From positions 62,001-126,000 of the forward strand of contig JAZARR010000181.1 in assembly GCA_037389465.1 (NCBI GenBank): a stretch of 64,000 bases of DNA, given 5' to 3'. The stretch is from Baylisascaris procyonis. Its lineage: Eukaryota; Nematoda; Chromadorea; Rhabditida; Ascarididae. The notes under the pieces were generated by a model. It made no database searches. It saw nothing but the letters and a program-made list of their open reading frames with translations, and was not told the DNA's origin. Positions 1 to 13,347 of the stretch are shown piece by piece (the stretch's first letter is position 1; every line of letters begins with the position of its first letter). Both the position numbers and the translations under genes were made by a program.

Positions 1-2578
1 CCCTCAAATAATACAAAAGTTACAAAATCCCCTTCACAGAGGTCCCCTTTTCTTTCTTCGACAAAAAAATTTCATGATTTCTCGGTTGGTAATTTCCAAT
101 TACTCTCTCAAAATCAGTCACAATTGCCTATAAGACAGTTGAATAAATAATTAACCAATAAATTATGCACTTCTTTCATAGATTCTAAAATAAAATGAAA
201 CACTCTAAACGCTTACTCTTGCAACTCTCTTCGGCTATTCGTTAGAAAATTGATACAAACAACAAACTCTAAAGACTAACTAAATGCGAGCAAGAAGGGG
301 AGAGGAGAGGTGCCAATACCAAACAAAGAAAAAAACTTATGCATTTGCGCAGAGCAGATGACTAAGTGTAACGCGTATTGCTGTATCCGATATTTTATTA
401 TCTATCGTACAATGCTTAGCAAATAATGTTTGGTAATAATAATGATAAAATTTATAGTATTATAATAAAAATAAATTATAATAGTAACAACAACAGTAAG
501 AAAAAGAATAAAAACAACAAATAAAATAGTAAAAATAAGAAAAAGAATAAAAATAATACTGCCGTAATGACATCAATAATACCAACAACAATAATAGCAA
601 ACGCAACACTGATAAAGAATGACAATAAGAGCGAAGAATATATAGCTCGCTAATCTCGCATATTCCCCCCTATATTCGTTTTCATCTGAATAGACTAAAA
701 GAATTTCAAATGATCTCGATTAGTCGATCAATAACAATCGATAGCTCTCAGTTAATGAATGCTCCCAATATATAATAAAATATACGCTCCCGATATATAA
801 TAAAATGCCTCATCTCTTAAATAATTCGACTAATGTTTCAAATTCATCACAAACAAATCCATCTTATGATAGGAGAGTTCGATCGAAACGATGCAAAATG
901 ACACAAAAATTTACATATATTTAGGCACTTATAAGAGTCTATAAGTGATTAGCAATTTAATGAATGAAACTGAAAATTCTATAGCGGCATATTGAATTAC
1001 AATAAGTAGCTTAATGCGACAAAAATCAAATTCCTTTCTATGCTCGACACATAATTGACAAACTAAAAAATTCAAGTCAAAAACAACTACATTCTCGAAT
1101 AGATACTCAAAGAGCTATTAAATTCACATCAAAAATTCAACAAATTTGCATAGAAAGGAGAATGTATGGCCTATTACTGGAGAAATGCAAACAACAAACC
1201 AGCAAAAGATCACGGTTGCTGTCGGCCCTATTCTTAGACAATGAACGATAACGTTGATTCGATTGTCTTTTTTCTTCGAATCGCACCCATCCATTTGCAT
1301 CTGAAGAAAACCAAACGAAGAGATCAGCGGTCAAATAGTTTGGCAGAAGAGCAAATCCCTTTCCCCCTCTTTCTATGTTTCCCTCCCTTCCTCCCTTTAA
1401 AGACCACGCTTTGTATATTGAATTCGGAATAACTATAGATTTATGCATGAAAGCGAACTCAAACTTTAAGAGTGAAATAGTCTTAATCACTATCAATAAA
1501 GGAATTTGAAAAACATGATAAGCACAAAAATAATTGTGTAAAGGAAACCAATATGCGGCCACTAAGTGATATTAGCTATGAAAGTATTTAAAAAAAGCAA
1601 TTACAGAATGTACGTATCACACCACCCCAAAACCATCTATCCACAGCTACTTTTTCGAAAATAGTTTATATTGATATATACCCACCTTATAACGCGAATG
1701 GGGAGGACCGAGAAACGATGATGGCACTGCTCTGGTCGAAATCTTCTACATGCCTCTTTGCTGCGGGTTTTACTTTCGAACCTTCTGCAATCCATCATCA
1801 CTGTTAGGATGATAACAACATTTCTAGATGTCCTGTATCGCTCTCATTTCTCACCATTTTACAATGCCTCGCCACCATCTACCCCACTCCCACTCTTTTA
1901 TAGTGCTCGGACGTAGCTTAACCCCCCCCCATTTCTAGAGCGAACTTTCCACAAGAAACCTCACAAAATCTTACCCCATTGTTTAAAAATGTACTGCGAA
2001 ACGAAATTTAGCATGTTACACACGCCTTCAATATTAACAGAAAAGTGCCGATGCGCAGTCTCAATGCAAACCAAACACTGATTACATAAAACCACCTGAC
2101 TTTTCTGCACCACTAAGTAGCTGCAAATGCTGCGTAACCAAACCGCTCTTCCTTTAGTTCAGATGGAGTTTCACCCGTCAATACAAAGATGTACACTTTG
2201 AACATCCGTATGCATGCGCAGTGGAACGGTGATACTGAAGGTACGGAAACTCCGCGTATGATCCACCTCCTTTCAAATTAATACACCCCAACCTTTTACC
2301 ACATTTTCAGTGATATGTCAAATAAGCAGCACAATTTAAATAAATACTTTATTGGTGAAGAAAACATTCAATATTTGAAACAAAAATTCTTAAATATAAA
2401 AAATTTATTAGCAATATTTATTTAACAATTATATAAACCATAAAGGGATCATCATCATTCGCGCGCTCAAAGCACTTCGAAATAGGAATGTCCTTATACT
2501 CGTCTTTCGGTTTTTTCGTGCTACTTCCTCCTCCTTGTTCCTCATCCTGTCCACAATCGTCACCACTGCAACTCTTGT
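1..2578. repeat. Segmental duplication A, copy 1 (pairs with 13306-15649)
   Basis: This block is nearly collinear with 13306-15649. About 225 bp near 1066-1292 is present here and absent from the other copy, and there is a small extra duplication near 770-800. The window opens inside the copy, so its left edge is unknown. The right edge, near 2578, cuts a coding exon in its middle, and the sequence switches at once to the telomere-associated flank. It contains the 3' part of a minus-strand terminal exon and its downstream non-coding DNA, including AT-rich AAT/AAC-type simple sequence at 430-600. I see no complete gene in it. Confidence 0.9.
2418..2578 (-). pseudogene. Truncated copy of the G3 terminal exon
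   Basis: On the minus strand a frame runs from the duplication edge at 2578 to a TAA at 2418-2420 with no interruption. It is very acidic in the middle (a Gly/Asp/Glu-rich stretch), then contains KKPKDEYKDIPISKCFERA, and ends NDDDPFMVYIIVK. It matches the exon at 15485-15678, with mostly conservative differences (for example Ile for Leu). Its upstream part and splice acceptor are missing because the duplication breakpoint falls inside the exon, so it probably cannot be spliced as part of the gene. Unlike the other copy, it has no internal stop: a CAG stands where 15485-15678 has TAG. Confidence 0.65.
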
Positions 2579-2579
2579 T

Positions 2580-2803
2580 ATCAGTTAATTAAGCAAGCTA
2601 AACGTAAAGCGACGGTGTTAGACGTTAAGAACGATCAAAATATTTTGCAGTTTGGCTATATCTTCACGGAGAAATATCTTAAGGATATCTGGATGCAGTT
2701 ATATGGAATGCGAGAAGGGGACGGCAGGAGAGGCAAATCGACGAACGCCTAGTTTAGGAATATTCATACAATATTTGCTACCATTTAGAAACGATGCATA
2801 GTG
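2580..2803. repeat. Telomere-associated flank element, partial copy
   Basis: About 224 bp match 4627-4850 and 25302-25525. It begins ATCAGTTAATTAAGCAAGC, directly at the breakpoint of duplication A, and ends near GCATAGTGAT. Only the distal part of the element is present; the telomeric array and proximal flank are missing. Confidence 0.8.
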
Positions 2804-2813
2804 ATGGAGCTGC

Positions 2814-2939
2814 CTATTTCCCCCCCCTCCCGCTGATCGATGAGAAACGAGAATCAACGCGTAGCGCAAAAAAAGCCCCATCGTTGCACTCGAAGATGCA
2901 AAGATTTGGCCCGACCGCAACGTCTTCGGAGCCGGCAGC
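2814..2939 (-). CDS. Possible terminal exon, unknown protein
   Basis: After an acceptor-like GAAATGCAG at 2940-2948, one minus-strand frame stays open for 41 codons and ends in TAG at 2814-2816. It reads AAGSEDVAVGPNLCIFECND and then GAFFALRVDSRFSS. The composition is protein-like, but other frames here are also open, including one on the plus strand, so this is weak. No family recognised. It lies between repeat copies and may be a displaced exon fragment. Confidence 0.25.
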   Translation of the reverse strand, partial: AAGSEDVAVGPNLCIFECNDGAFFALRVDSRFSSISGRGGK

Positions 2940-3134
2940 CTGCATTTCGAGAGAAACTGTATTGCCATTTTCGTTGCGATACAAACGAAAAATTAAAGTA
3001 ACATAGCACTAACACTTCAGAAACGCCACCTCTCTCCTCCCCCCTCAAACTTTTTACAGCAAAAAAATATCAACGTAAAATATACCAAAAACAATGACAG
3101 AAATGAAATACACACCAACAGCGATACCATAAAG

Positions 3135-4213
3135 CTTAAGCGTACGCCCCTCAGCCTCACCCGACAAGCCCGAGCCCAAGCCTAAGATCAAGCTTAAGCA
3201 TTAAGGCAAAGCCAAAGCTCAAGCCCAAGCCTAAGCCAAAGCCAAAGCGTAGGCTTAAGCCTAAGCGTAAGAATAAAGCTTAAGCTTAAGCTTACCCGTA
3301 AGCCTAAGACTAAGTCCAAGCCTAAGCATCAGCCTAAGCCTAAGCCTTAGTCTAGGCCCTAGCCTAAGCTTAGGCCTGAGGTTAAACCTAAGCTTAAGCC
3401 TAAGCCTGCGCCTAAGCCTAAGAATGAGCCAAGCCCTAAGCCTAGCCCTAAGCGTACGATTAAGCCTAAGCCTAAGCCTAAGACAAAGCCTAAGACAAAG
3501 CCTAAGACTAAACCTAAGCTTAAGCCTAAGCCTAAGCCTAAGCCTGAGCCTAAGATTAAACTTCACCTTTGGCCTAAGCCTAAGTCTAAGCCTAAACCTA
3601 AGACTGAGCCCAAGCCTAAGCATCAGTCTAAGCCTAAGCCTAAACCTAAGATTAGGCCTAAGCTTAAATCAAAGCTTAGGTCTAAGCGTAAGCCTAAGCC
3701 TAAGCATCAGCCTAAGCCTAAACATAAGATTAAGCCCAAGCTTAGGCCTAAGCCTAGGCCTAAGACTAAGCCTAAGCCTAAGCCAAAGCCCAAGCCTAAG
3801 CCTAAGCCTAAGAATAAGAATACAGCTTAAGATTAAGCCTAAGCCTAAGCCTAAGCCTGAGGTTAAACCTAAGCTTAGGTCTAAGCCTAAGCCTGAGCCT
3901 AAGATTAAACTTCACCTTTGGCCTAAGCCTAAGTCTAAGCCTAAACCTAAGACTGAGCCCAAGCCTAAGCATCAGCCTAAGCATAAGCCTAAGCCTAAAC
4001 CTAAGATTAGGCCTAAGCTAAAATCAAAGCTTAGGTCTAAGCGTAAGCCTAAGCCTAAGCATCAGCCTAAGCCTAAACCTAAGCCTAAGAATAAGAATAA
4101 AGCTTAAGATTAAGCCTTAGCCAAAGCCTAAGCCTGACGTTAAACCTAAGCTTAGGTCTAAGCCCTAAGCCTAAGCCTAAGCCTAAGCGTTAGCCTAGGC
4201 CTAAGCCGAAGCC
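3135..4213. repeat. Interstitial telomeric array 1 (degenerate GCCTAA/TTAGGC)
   Basis: About 1.08 kb is made almost entirely of the hexamer CCTAAG (C-rich strand of TTAGGC, the nematode telomere motif), with scattered variants such as AAGCTT, AAGATT, AAGCAT and CCCAAG. A block of variants recurs inside it: the sequence around 3500-3720 is repeated around 3860-4080. This shows amplification above the hexamer level. The right edge is sharp (AAGCCATTTATGT) and is shared with the second array at 24317-24926. Long open frames here encode only Leu/Lys/Pro/Ser repeats and are not genes. Confidence 0.93.
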
Positions 4214-4963
4214 ATTTATGTCCGCCTCATCTATATTAGCAATTCCTAAGATTGAAGGTGATCACCGCTGAAGAAACGGCAAAATTTCGCATTCAAGGAT
4301 ATGTAGACGTAAGAAAATTAAGTGTGAAAAGTGTAGTTACCACTGTTCCCCTGTGTATCCTTACCAATTGCGATGCCGTCAGGACAAGATGCACACCAGC
4401 CTGGCCTTACTAAACACGGCAGTTCACTTGAGATATAAATGTCTAGTTAATTTATCACTATGCTAATCTGAAAGAGGAGAAAATGGTCATCAAAAATTGA
4501 CTTACGAGATGGTATCGTCCTTGGCGAAAGTGTCGAGAACTTCTCTATATTTCCCCGTCCAGACACCTACCAGAAGTCGTGTTATTCAAGCCTGAAGAAA
4601 ATGAGCCCATATGCATTGAATATATCAGTTAATTAAGCAAGCTAAACGTAAAGCGACGGTATTAGACAGTAAGAACGATTAAACTATTTTACAGTTTGGC
4701 TACATCTTTACGAAGAAATATCATTAGGATATGTGGATGCAGTTGTATGGAGTGCGAGAAGGGGACCGCAATAGAGGCAAATTGACGAATGCCTAGTTTA
4801 TAAATATTCATACAATATTTGCCAATTAATTATAAACAATGCATAGTGATAAAGATGAACGCGTTTGAGAATGCACTCAATGAATCAGCATATTGTTCTT
4901 GTTCTTGTTGCGATTCGCTGATGCCAACTTCTATTACGCATCTGAACACCAGAGGCTTCAAAT
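4214..4963. repeat. Telomere-associated flank element, full copy 1
   Basis: About 750 bp directly follow telomeric array 1 and match the ~715 bp that follow array 2 (24927-25640), with the same junction and order. The similarity stops near CATCTGAACACCAGA, after which a 31-bp minisatellite begins here and unrelated DNA begins at the other copy. I see no convincing coding potential in it. Confidence 0.85.
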
Positions 4964-5820
4964 CTATCCCACTCCCCATGATCAAGTTTCAAGTCTAATC
5001 CACTCCCCATGACGAGGTTTCGAGTCTACCCTCCTCCCTATGACCAAATTTCAAATTTACCCCACTCCCTACGATGAAGTTTCAACTCTATCCCACTCCC
5101 TATGATGAAGTTTCAACTCTACCCCACTCCCTATGATGAAGTTTCAACTCTATCCCACTCCCTATGATGAAGTTTCAACTCTACCCCACTCCCTATGATG
5201 AAGTTTCAACTCTATCCCACTCCCTATGATGAAGTTTCAACTCTACCCCACTCCCTATGATGAAGTTTCAACTCTATCCCACTCCCTATGATGAAGTTTC
5301 AACTCTACCCCCTCCCTATGATGAGAATTCAACTTTACCCCACTCCCTACGATGAATTTTCAACTCTATCCCACTCCCTATGATGAAGTTTCAACTCTAC
5401 CCCACTCCCTATGATGAAGTTTCAACTCTATCCCACTCCCTATGATGAAATTTAAACTCTACCCCCCTCCCTATGATGAAGTTTCAACTCTACCCCACTC
5501 CCTATGATGAAGTTTCAACTCTATCCCACTCCCTATGATGAAGTTTCAACTCTACTCCACCCCCTATGATGAGATTTCAACTCTACCCCCCTCCCTATGA
5601 TGAAGTTTCAACTCTACCCCACTCCCTATGATGAAGTTTCAACTCTACCCCACTCCCTATAATGAAGTTTCAACTCTACCCCACTCCCTATGATGAGATT
5701 TCAACTCTAAGCCACTCCCTATGATGAAGTTTCAACTCTACCCCACTCCCTACGATGAAGTCTCAACTCTACCCCACTCCCTATGATCAAGTTTCAACTC
5801 TGCCCCCACTCCCTATGATG
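4960..5820. repeat. 31-bp minisatellite
   Basis: About 28 tandem units of 31 bp contain CCCTATGATGAAGTTTCAAC followed by a TCTA(C/T)CCCACT segment. Spacing is exactly 31 bp for most units, and the units alternate between TCTACCCC and TCTATCCC types, giving a 62-bp dimer pattern in the centre. Units at the edges are more diverged. It begins where the telomere-associated flank ends. Confidence 0.93.
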
Positions 5821-8320
5821 CAGTATATTTATGTTGCCAAATCAGTTCGCACGTCAAATGGAATAGATTAAAATAACGAAAGAAAAAGAACAACCAACCT
5901 TTCACGTGGACCGCTTGATTGTTTCCTTCGTCCTTGCGACATGGTGACCACAGTTTTTAGCCACTTGTCGTAAAAACCACAACCATTGTACTCGTTTTCG
6001 ACCACTGAAATCGATCATATCATCATTTTGAATATTTAATTTCCACTTTTCCGATCAGAATTAAATCGAATCGGAATGAAAATTCAGAATAAAATAGGAA
6101 CAAAAAACGACGAATAAATATTCAAATATTCGAAACAATGGCTAATATTCGATTCAATTTCCGAACAACTATTTTCCGCTTACAGAATGAATCATATGAT
6201 GAGATGAACTAAAAGACGGCTAAGAACAAGTACCTCTATACGTGACTTGCCAGCTCTCTAGTACTTAAATTGAAGCGTAACGCCTACAACAGTACAGAGT
6301 ATAATCGCGAAACACGTATCAAACAAACAACGTTACTTCAGTGTAGCCAATCAGAGAAGAAAGCTGAAAGCCGATGAGCAAAGATGCAGAGATCCTTTTA
6401 GTTCATGCAACAAGATGCCATGCCTTGTTGCTTTCAACAGATGATAAAATCAACTTAACATACACTGGGTACTTGGATAAGAATCTGGCTTATCAGGCCA
6501 AGAGATGGGAAGTGACGAGGACAAGCTCATATAAGGAAAAATCGGTTTCGTCCATATCCTTGAAGCGATAACACCAAATTTGTTATTGAGGCATATGATA
6601 TATTTCTTAAGATTGTAGGAGTTGCCGTTTTACAAGTACTTAGACTTTCAATTCCCGGGCATTTCAAAGTTCCTACCTTTTCGGGTACAATTTGAGCATT
6701 TTTCCGATCTTTTAGAATGAACACTCCTCAATTCTCAAATAAAACTGATATAATGCCGATCGACAATTTGCTGGGTAGCTAAATGTGGCATAGCAGCAGC
6801 AACTCTTCATTGATCTATTGACCTACAATGTAGTGTCAACTCTTACTTCAACTGATCTTACCTAATTTATTCACACTATTTTTTTATTCAAACACCTAAA
6901 AACGAGCACTAGACGAATACAAGCACAAAAAGGAAAACGTAATAACTGCCTACTGGCTGTCCGCTTTTTTGACGCATTCTTCCGCCTCTGCTATACGCCT
7001 TTTGTTCGCTGCATCCATTGAAAGCGTAAGCGGATCCCTCAGTAAGTCGGAGAATCCTTCAACAACCTGCAAGATTGTCGATATGCGGCACTCAACACTC
7101 GATTAGCGAATCATTCATTTAACATCGCAAGCAAAACTCAATTCAAATTACTATAAATTACATCATTTTGGCAGCAATCAGATGCCTTAGTTGTATAGTA
7201 AACAATAGCATTTATCGAAACGAACACTATGTGCATATAGCGATGATAATAAAGTCGGTAAATATCAAATATCACAAGAAACCTGAAGTAAAATTTCGGG
7301 AAGTAAACAATTCCCGAAAAGTAATGCTTGAAGTTAAAAACATCCAGCACTGATAAAACAATAAATGAATTTTCAAAGTTCTTTACGCCTCTAAAAGCAG
7401 AAAACATATAGGCTTCACAATCCCGCCTATCGAACAAATAAGTAGCGTGAAGCACAGCGCATATCTACCTGTATCATATACCTGTATTCTGCTTTCACCA
7501 TAGACTTCGATCGCAACGAACTTATCAAAGTACAGGTACTATCATTGTGGATAAAGCTGATAAGGTGATAACCTATTTGATAAGTAAAATTTTATGGTTA
7601 TCTATAACTAGGAACGAGGATAAGAGAATAAAAGGTTTAAAGACGTATCATAGATGAAGTAATATAGGTGAAAGAAGCTTATAGCACGGAACTTCAAGTT
7701 GCAATATTCAGTGGGCATTTATCACAACATCTCCTATGTAAAGGCGTTCTAGTGAGCATAACATTTCTTGAGTAATACAAAAAAACGAATAAAAAGGAAC
7801 ACCATAGTCGTGATAGATTTCAATAAGTACACCTTACTTGTAACTAAAACTATAGAATCACAACATGTTATACAAGTTGACGCATTACCAAAAATATTCA
7901 ACGCCAAATGAGAATATCACATAACATCACTAAATCAGCATTTATGCAAGATTATTACAAAGACGTCAAATACTATCGCGCACACGAATAAAACATCGTT
8001 AGAATGCTTAAAAATAGGCGTGTAAAGTTTGTCGAAAAAATCCGCCTACCGTTAAAACAGATTAGATCTGATTCGAGTGGATTAAGCTAAAGTACCCGCC
8101 TCTCTTATATCGTAATTGGATCGCAAATACAACCCCTATACCATAACCTGATCACCCCCATGAAAAGTAGTGAAGAGAAGTACCTTTTCAAATTTCATTA
8201 GAAGAATCCACAAATGTCTCATAATTTCTGGAGAAAAGCCAAGAGCTCTGGAAAAAGTAGTCTTCGTAAGATGCATTCTTCTCGAATTAATAAAATCAAC
8301 CCCTAAATCAAACGAATATG
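5821..8320. other. No supportable gene
   Basis: This is AT-rich single-copy-looking DNA. Short open frames exist on both strands (for example 6374-6571 plus and 7138-7455 minus), but none has matching splice sites, family motifs or a convincing composition. Confidence 0.5.
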
Positions 8321-8945
8321 TGCTTCTCGCAATGTACTTTCCTATATTCGGCTCATACAAAAGTACAATGGCGCTCTTATTGGTGCTATTTTATAAATGT
8401 GCTAATCTCCATACTAGAAACAGAGAAGATGCGGTACGCAAATACGACTATATGAAACATTCAGTTATAAAGGCAGCTAAAGGCGCTATATCGAAGCGTT
8501 TAGTCATGACCTCTACTGACTTCAACAATGAGACCAGAAAGTATTGAAGTGTCGAAGAAATGCCCATCTGCGGAAAAACAACCTCATTTATAAGAGGGCC
8601 CTCCTTCCCCACAGCAACCCCCTCGGCCATTCTTCAAGCATACATCGTTCGAAAATGCCGCTTTAGATCACAACGAATAGGCTATTGGCATTTGCGCCCT
8701 CGCACCAATATAGATGAAGGCAAAAAGTGCTTAACAAGAATGCGCGACATTTACCCCTAAAGGTTCAGCGAATAAAATACACCAATAGAAGTGCATTACT
8801 ACCGTATTACTCCATATAGAATCCCGTCCTCAAATAATACAAACAAAATCCCCTTCATAGAGATGTACTCTGTAGTCCTTAATCAGCACTATAAAATATG
8901 ACTGAGCGATGATCCATTATCAACAAATACATCAAATTCTTGTTT
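8321..8945. repeat. Tandem repeat unit, block B copy 1
   Basis: This is the first of three related ~550-630 bp blocks (others at 10573-11203 and 12802-13347). Shared landmarks in order are TTTCCTATATT followed by GGCTCAT, AGATGCGGTACGCA, CGAAGCGTTTAGTCATGACC, AATAGGCTATTGGC and CCTCAAATAATACAAA. Open frames differ between copies and are not conserved, so I call it non-coding repeat. Confidence 0.85.
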
Positions 8946-9419
8946 AAAAGTGAAACAGAGAGCTATTTGACAATACCATAGCATATATGGAAGTCTCACG
9001 ATATGCATCATTATGAACACCTTTTGTTTATTTGCATGATTTATTTTATTGTAATATAAACAATTTCTAATGAAAATAGAAGATTACATATGAACGACGT
9101 GGAAACAATAAAACAAGAAAACATGTTGTGCGCGTAATATGCGCCTCACATAGTTAAGTAGGAAAATGCGCCAGGAGAAGGGGAGGGAACGGGGACAACG
9201 GCATAAAAGTCACAAAAAGTTTTTTTATGCAGCACTCTAACATAACAAGTTTCATCATGCAAAAATACCGCTAACTGTTGAAAATTTAATAATTGGAACG
9301 GCAAAAAGTTGGAAATCTTTGTAAAAAAATAAAAGTTTTAGTGTTCACAAATAGTGAACCGTGAATTCGGCCAATCCAAAATATTCGCTTCACCTTAATT
9401 ACTTCTCTCAATAATTTTC

Positions 9420-10380
<961 letters not shown>

Positions 10381-10572
10381 CTCATTGAACTGTCTTTTAA
10401 ACATTGACATATGAACTCATTGAATTGTCTGTATTCGTCAATCAATACTACATTGAACAATCATCTACATATCCTTCAATGCACTAGTGCAAATGAAACG
10501 CCTTCTATTCACACATAAATTCATAGAGACATATAGGATTCGACATGGAATTCATAAGTTGAACCAAACAGA

Positions 10573-11203
10573 TGTGTGCTTTTCGCAATGTGCTTTCCTA
10601 TATTCGGCTCATAGAAAAGTACAATGGCGCTTTTTGCTAGTGCTATTCTATAAACATACTAGTCTCCATACTATAAACACACAAGATGCGGTACGCAAAT
10701 ACAACTATACGAAACATTCAGTTATAAATTCAGTTAAACGCGCTATATCGAAGCGTTTAGTCATGACCTCTACGCACTTCAACAATGAGACCAGAACGTA
10801 TTAAAGTGTCGAAGAAATGCTTATCTGCGGGAAAACAACCTTATTTATAAGAGGTCCCTCCTTCCCACAGGAACCCCCTCGGCTATTCTTCAAGCATACA
10901 TCGTTTGAAAATGCCCTTTAGATCAGAACGAATAGGCTATTGGCGTTTGCGCCCTCGCACCAACATACATGAAGGCAAAAAATGCTTAACAATAATGCGT
11001 GACATTTACCCCTAAAGGTTCAGCGAATAAAATACACCAACTGAAGTGCATTACTACCGTATTACTCCGCATAGAACCCCGCCCTCAAATAATACAAAAG
11101 TTACAAAATCCCCTTCAGAGAGCTGTACTCGTTAATCGGCGCTATAAAATACAGCTCATCGATGATCCGTTATCAACACAGATATCAAATCCTTATATAA
11201 AAG
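10573..11203. repeat. Tandem repeat unit, block B copy 2
   Basis: Middle copy of block B, 2252 bp downstream of copy 1 and 2229 bp upstream of copy 3. It extends to GATGATCCGTTATCAAC, a landmark shared with copy 1 but not with copy 3, which switches into duplication A instead. Confidence 0.86.
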
Positions 11204-11877
11204 GTTTCGAGACGAATTGAAGGGATGAAACAAGAAGACCGTTAATGCTATTGTATGGGCGAGCGAACTCATTTCAAAGCTATCGCACTAAAGCCAAACT
11301 GCCTATAAATGCCTCCTTTTGCTTACATGCATTTTGACCACTCAGTTCGTTCAATATTCTAACGAGTAACCACAGTTGTAAAAACTTGAAAAAATTTTAT
11401 AATGAAAGCATTTAAATCGACCAGATCTCGAAAAGTGATTGATATATGCAAATTTTCAAGTTAGTTTTGAATTTTTGTTTATTTAAAATGACGTGAATTT
11501 TTTAAAGCATTCATATTGAATCGATCGCATATGTGATACGTAGAATTAAATGAAAAGTGAACAATTGCATTATTGCTGAAGACATCGCAACACAATAAAT
11601 AAATTTTGAATTTACATTTAAAACGCTAATAAAGATTGAGTTTGAAAATTTATGCATTTAATGAGCGAATTTATATAAATCTAAATCAAGCAACCAAGTT
11701 AGAAACTTCATTAAATAGTCAAACAAAAACGAATTGGAAAATTTTTGAGTGACGTCCATAATTGCGGCTTTACACCCTTGGTGCAACGCACTACTGCAAC
11801 GCTATCGTGCGATGCACGAACTCAAACACTGAATCATGATAGAATATTGTGTAATGATTGAATACGTAAGTGAGTCA

Positions 11878-12751
11878 CTGCATTCATTCCTCTCTCCTTT
11901 AAAGTTTCCTTCCTCATCACTCCTCAATTCTACTTCACCAGACCAACTACCCATTGTGTAAACCCCTCTCTTACATATTTCCTCCTTAATAAAACCTACC
12001 TGAAAAGTTTGACGGGGTGAACAGTTTTCTCTTATTAGCTCAACTCATTACAAGACTGAAGAAAACAGCAAAATATAGCCCTGCCATGAAGATTCTTTAA
12101 TGCACTTTTATAGATTTAAAATAAATTATCGGTATTCCTTTATCGCATCACTACGCAACATTGCATTAAATATGAGAAAACCCTCCCCATTCTACGCTGG
12201 AATGAACAGTGTTCGATAAAGCAACCCAAAAATACACAACACATGGTCGACGATTCGTTTTACAAAGTGGTCGACTATTTTAAAAAATTTAGCCAAATAG
12301 CTAAGAATAAAAGAGAGCAGCAAAACAGATCAACGAATCCCTGCTAGCAGTTGATTCGACGGCTTTCCTAAGGCGGAAAACAAAAAAGACAAATAGTCTA
12401 CCTATAAAGTTACTACATATAAAAGCAAAAATAGAAAAAGTCATTACGTATCGATATGCATACCTGAGGAAAAGCTTAAAATAACTTTCTATGTATGTAA
12501 ATGAATAAATATAACCGCTTTTATAAGAAAAAAGCTTACATATAAGGAAAGACAGCTTTTAGGATCGCAACGATATCACATAAAAATTGAAACATTGGTG
12601 TCACACAAGGGAAATACAGTTGTTTCGTAATAATACAGCAAAGAAAGAAAACCTCACAAAAGCCTTATAAACTTAATAAAAACTTTACCTGAAAGGTAAA
12701 ACTAAGAAATTTGCATAAATGGATCCAATAGCTAACATAACATATAGGGTA
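11878..12751. repeat. Tandem repeat unit, block C copy 2
   Basis: It matches 9420-10380 without the (TA)n tract. Block B copy 3 follows within about 50 bp, a tighter spacing than between C copy 1 and B copy 2, where there is about 190 bp of extra DNA. Confidence 0.86.
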
Positions 12752-12801
12752 TTATGCATCGAACTGTCTTGTAAGGAATTCATAAGTTGAAACAAACGTA
12801 T

Positions 12802-13347
12802 ATGTGCTTTTCAAAATGTGCTTTCCTATATTGGGCTCATAGAAAAGTACAATTGCGCTTTTTGCTAGTGCTATTCTATGTGCTAGTCTCCATACTACAA
12901 ACATACAAGATACGGTACGCAGATACAACTATACGAAACATTCAGTTATAAAGGCATTTAAACGCGCTATATCGAAGCGTTCAGTCACGACCTCCACTGA
13001 CTCCAACAATGACACCAGAAAGCATTAAAGTGTCGAAGAAATGCCTATCTGCGGGAAAAACAACCTTATTTATAAGAGGGCCCTCCTTCCCCACATCAAC
13101 CCCTCGGCCATTCTTCAAGCATACATCGTTTGAAAATGCCCTTTAGATCACAACGAATAGGCTATTGGCGTTTGCGCCCTCGCACCAACATACATGAAGG
13201 CAAAAAATACTTAACAATAATGCGCGACATTTACCCCTAAAGGTCAGCGAATAAAATGCACCAATTGAAGTGCATCACTACCGTATTACTCCACAGAGAA
13301 TCCCGCCCTCAAATAATACAAAAGTTACAAAATCCCCTTCACAGAGG
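12802..13347. repeat. Tandem repeat unit, block B copy 3
   Basis: Third copy of block B. It overlaps the start of segmental duplication A at 13306. The left end of the window is the same B-to-A junction seen from its other copy, so duplication A probably included at least part of a block B. Confidence 0.85.

Noticed and set aside
3261..4107. Long open frames on both strands of the telomeric array rich in Leu, Arg, Lys, Pro and Ser
   Set aside because: They are translations of a hexamer repeat without stops; no start context, splice sites or sequence complexity.
8448..8630. Protein-like minus frame in block B (starts MAEGVAVGKEGPL)
   Set aside because: The other two copies of the block break this frame and lack its start, so it is not conserved.
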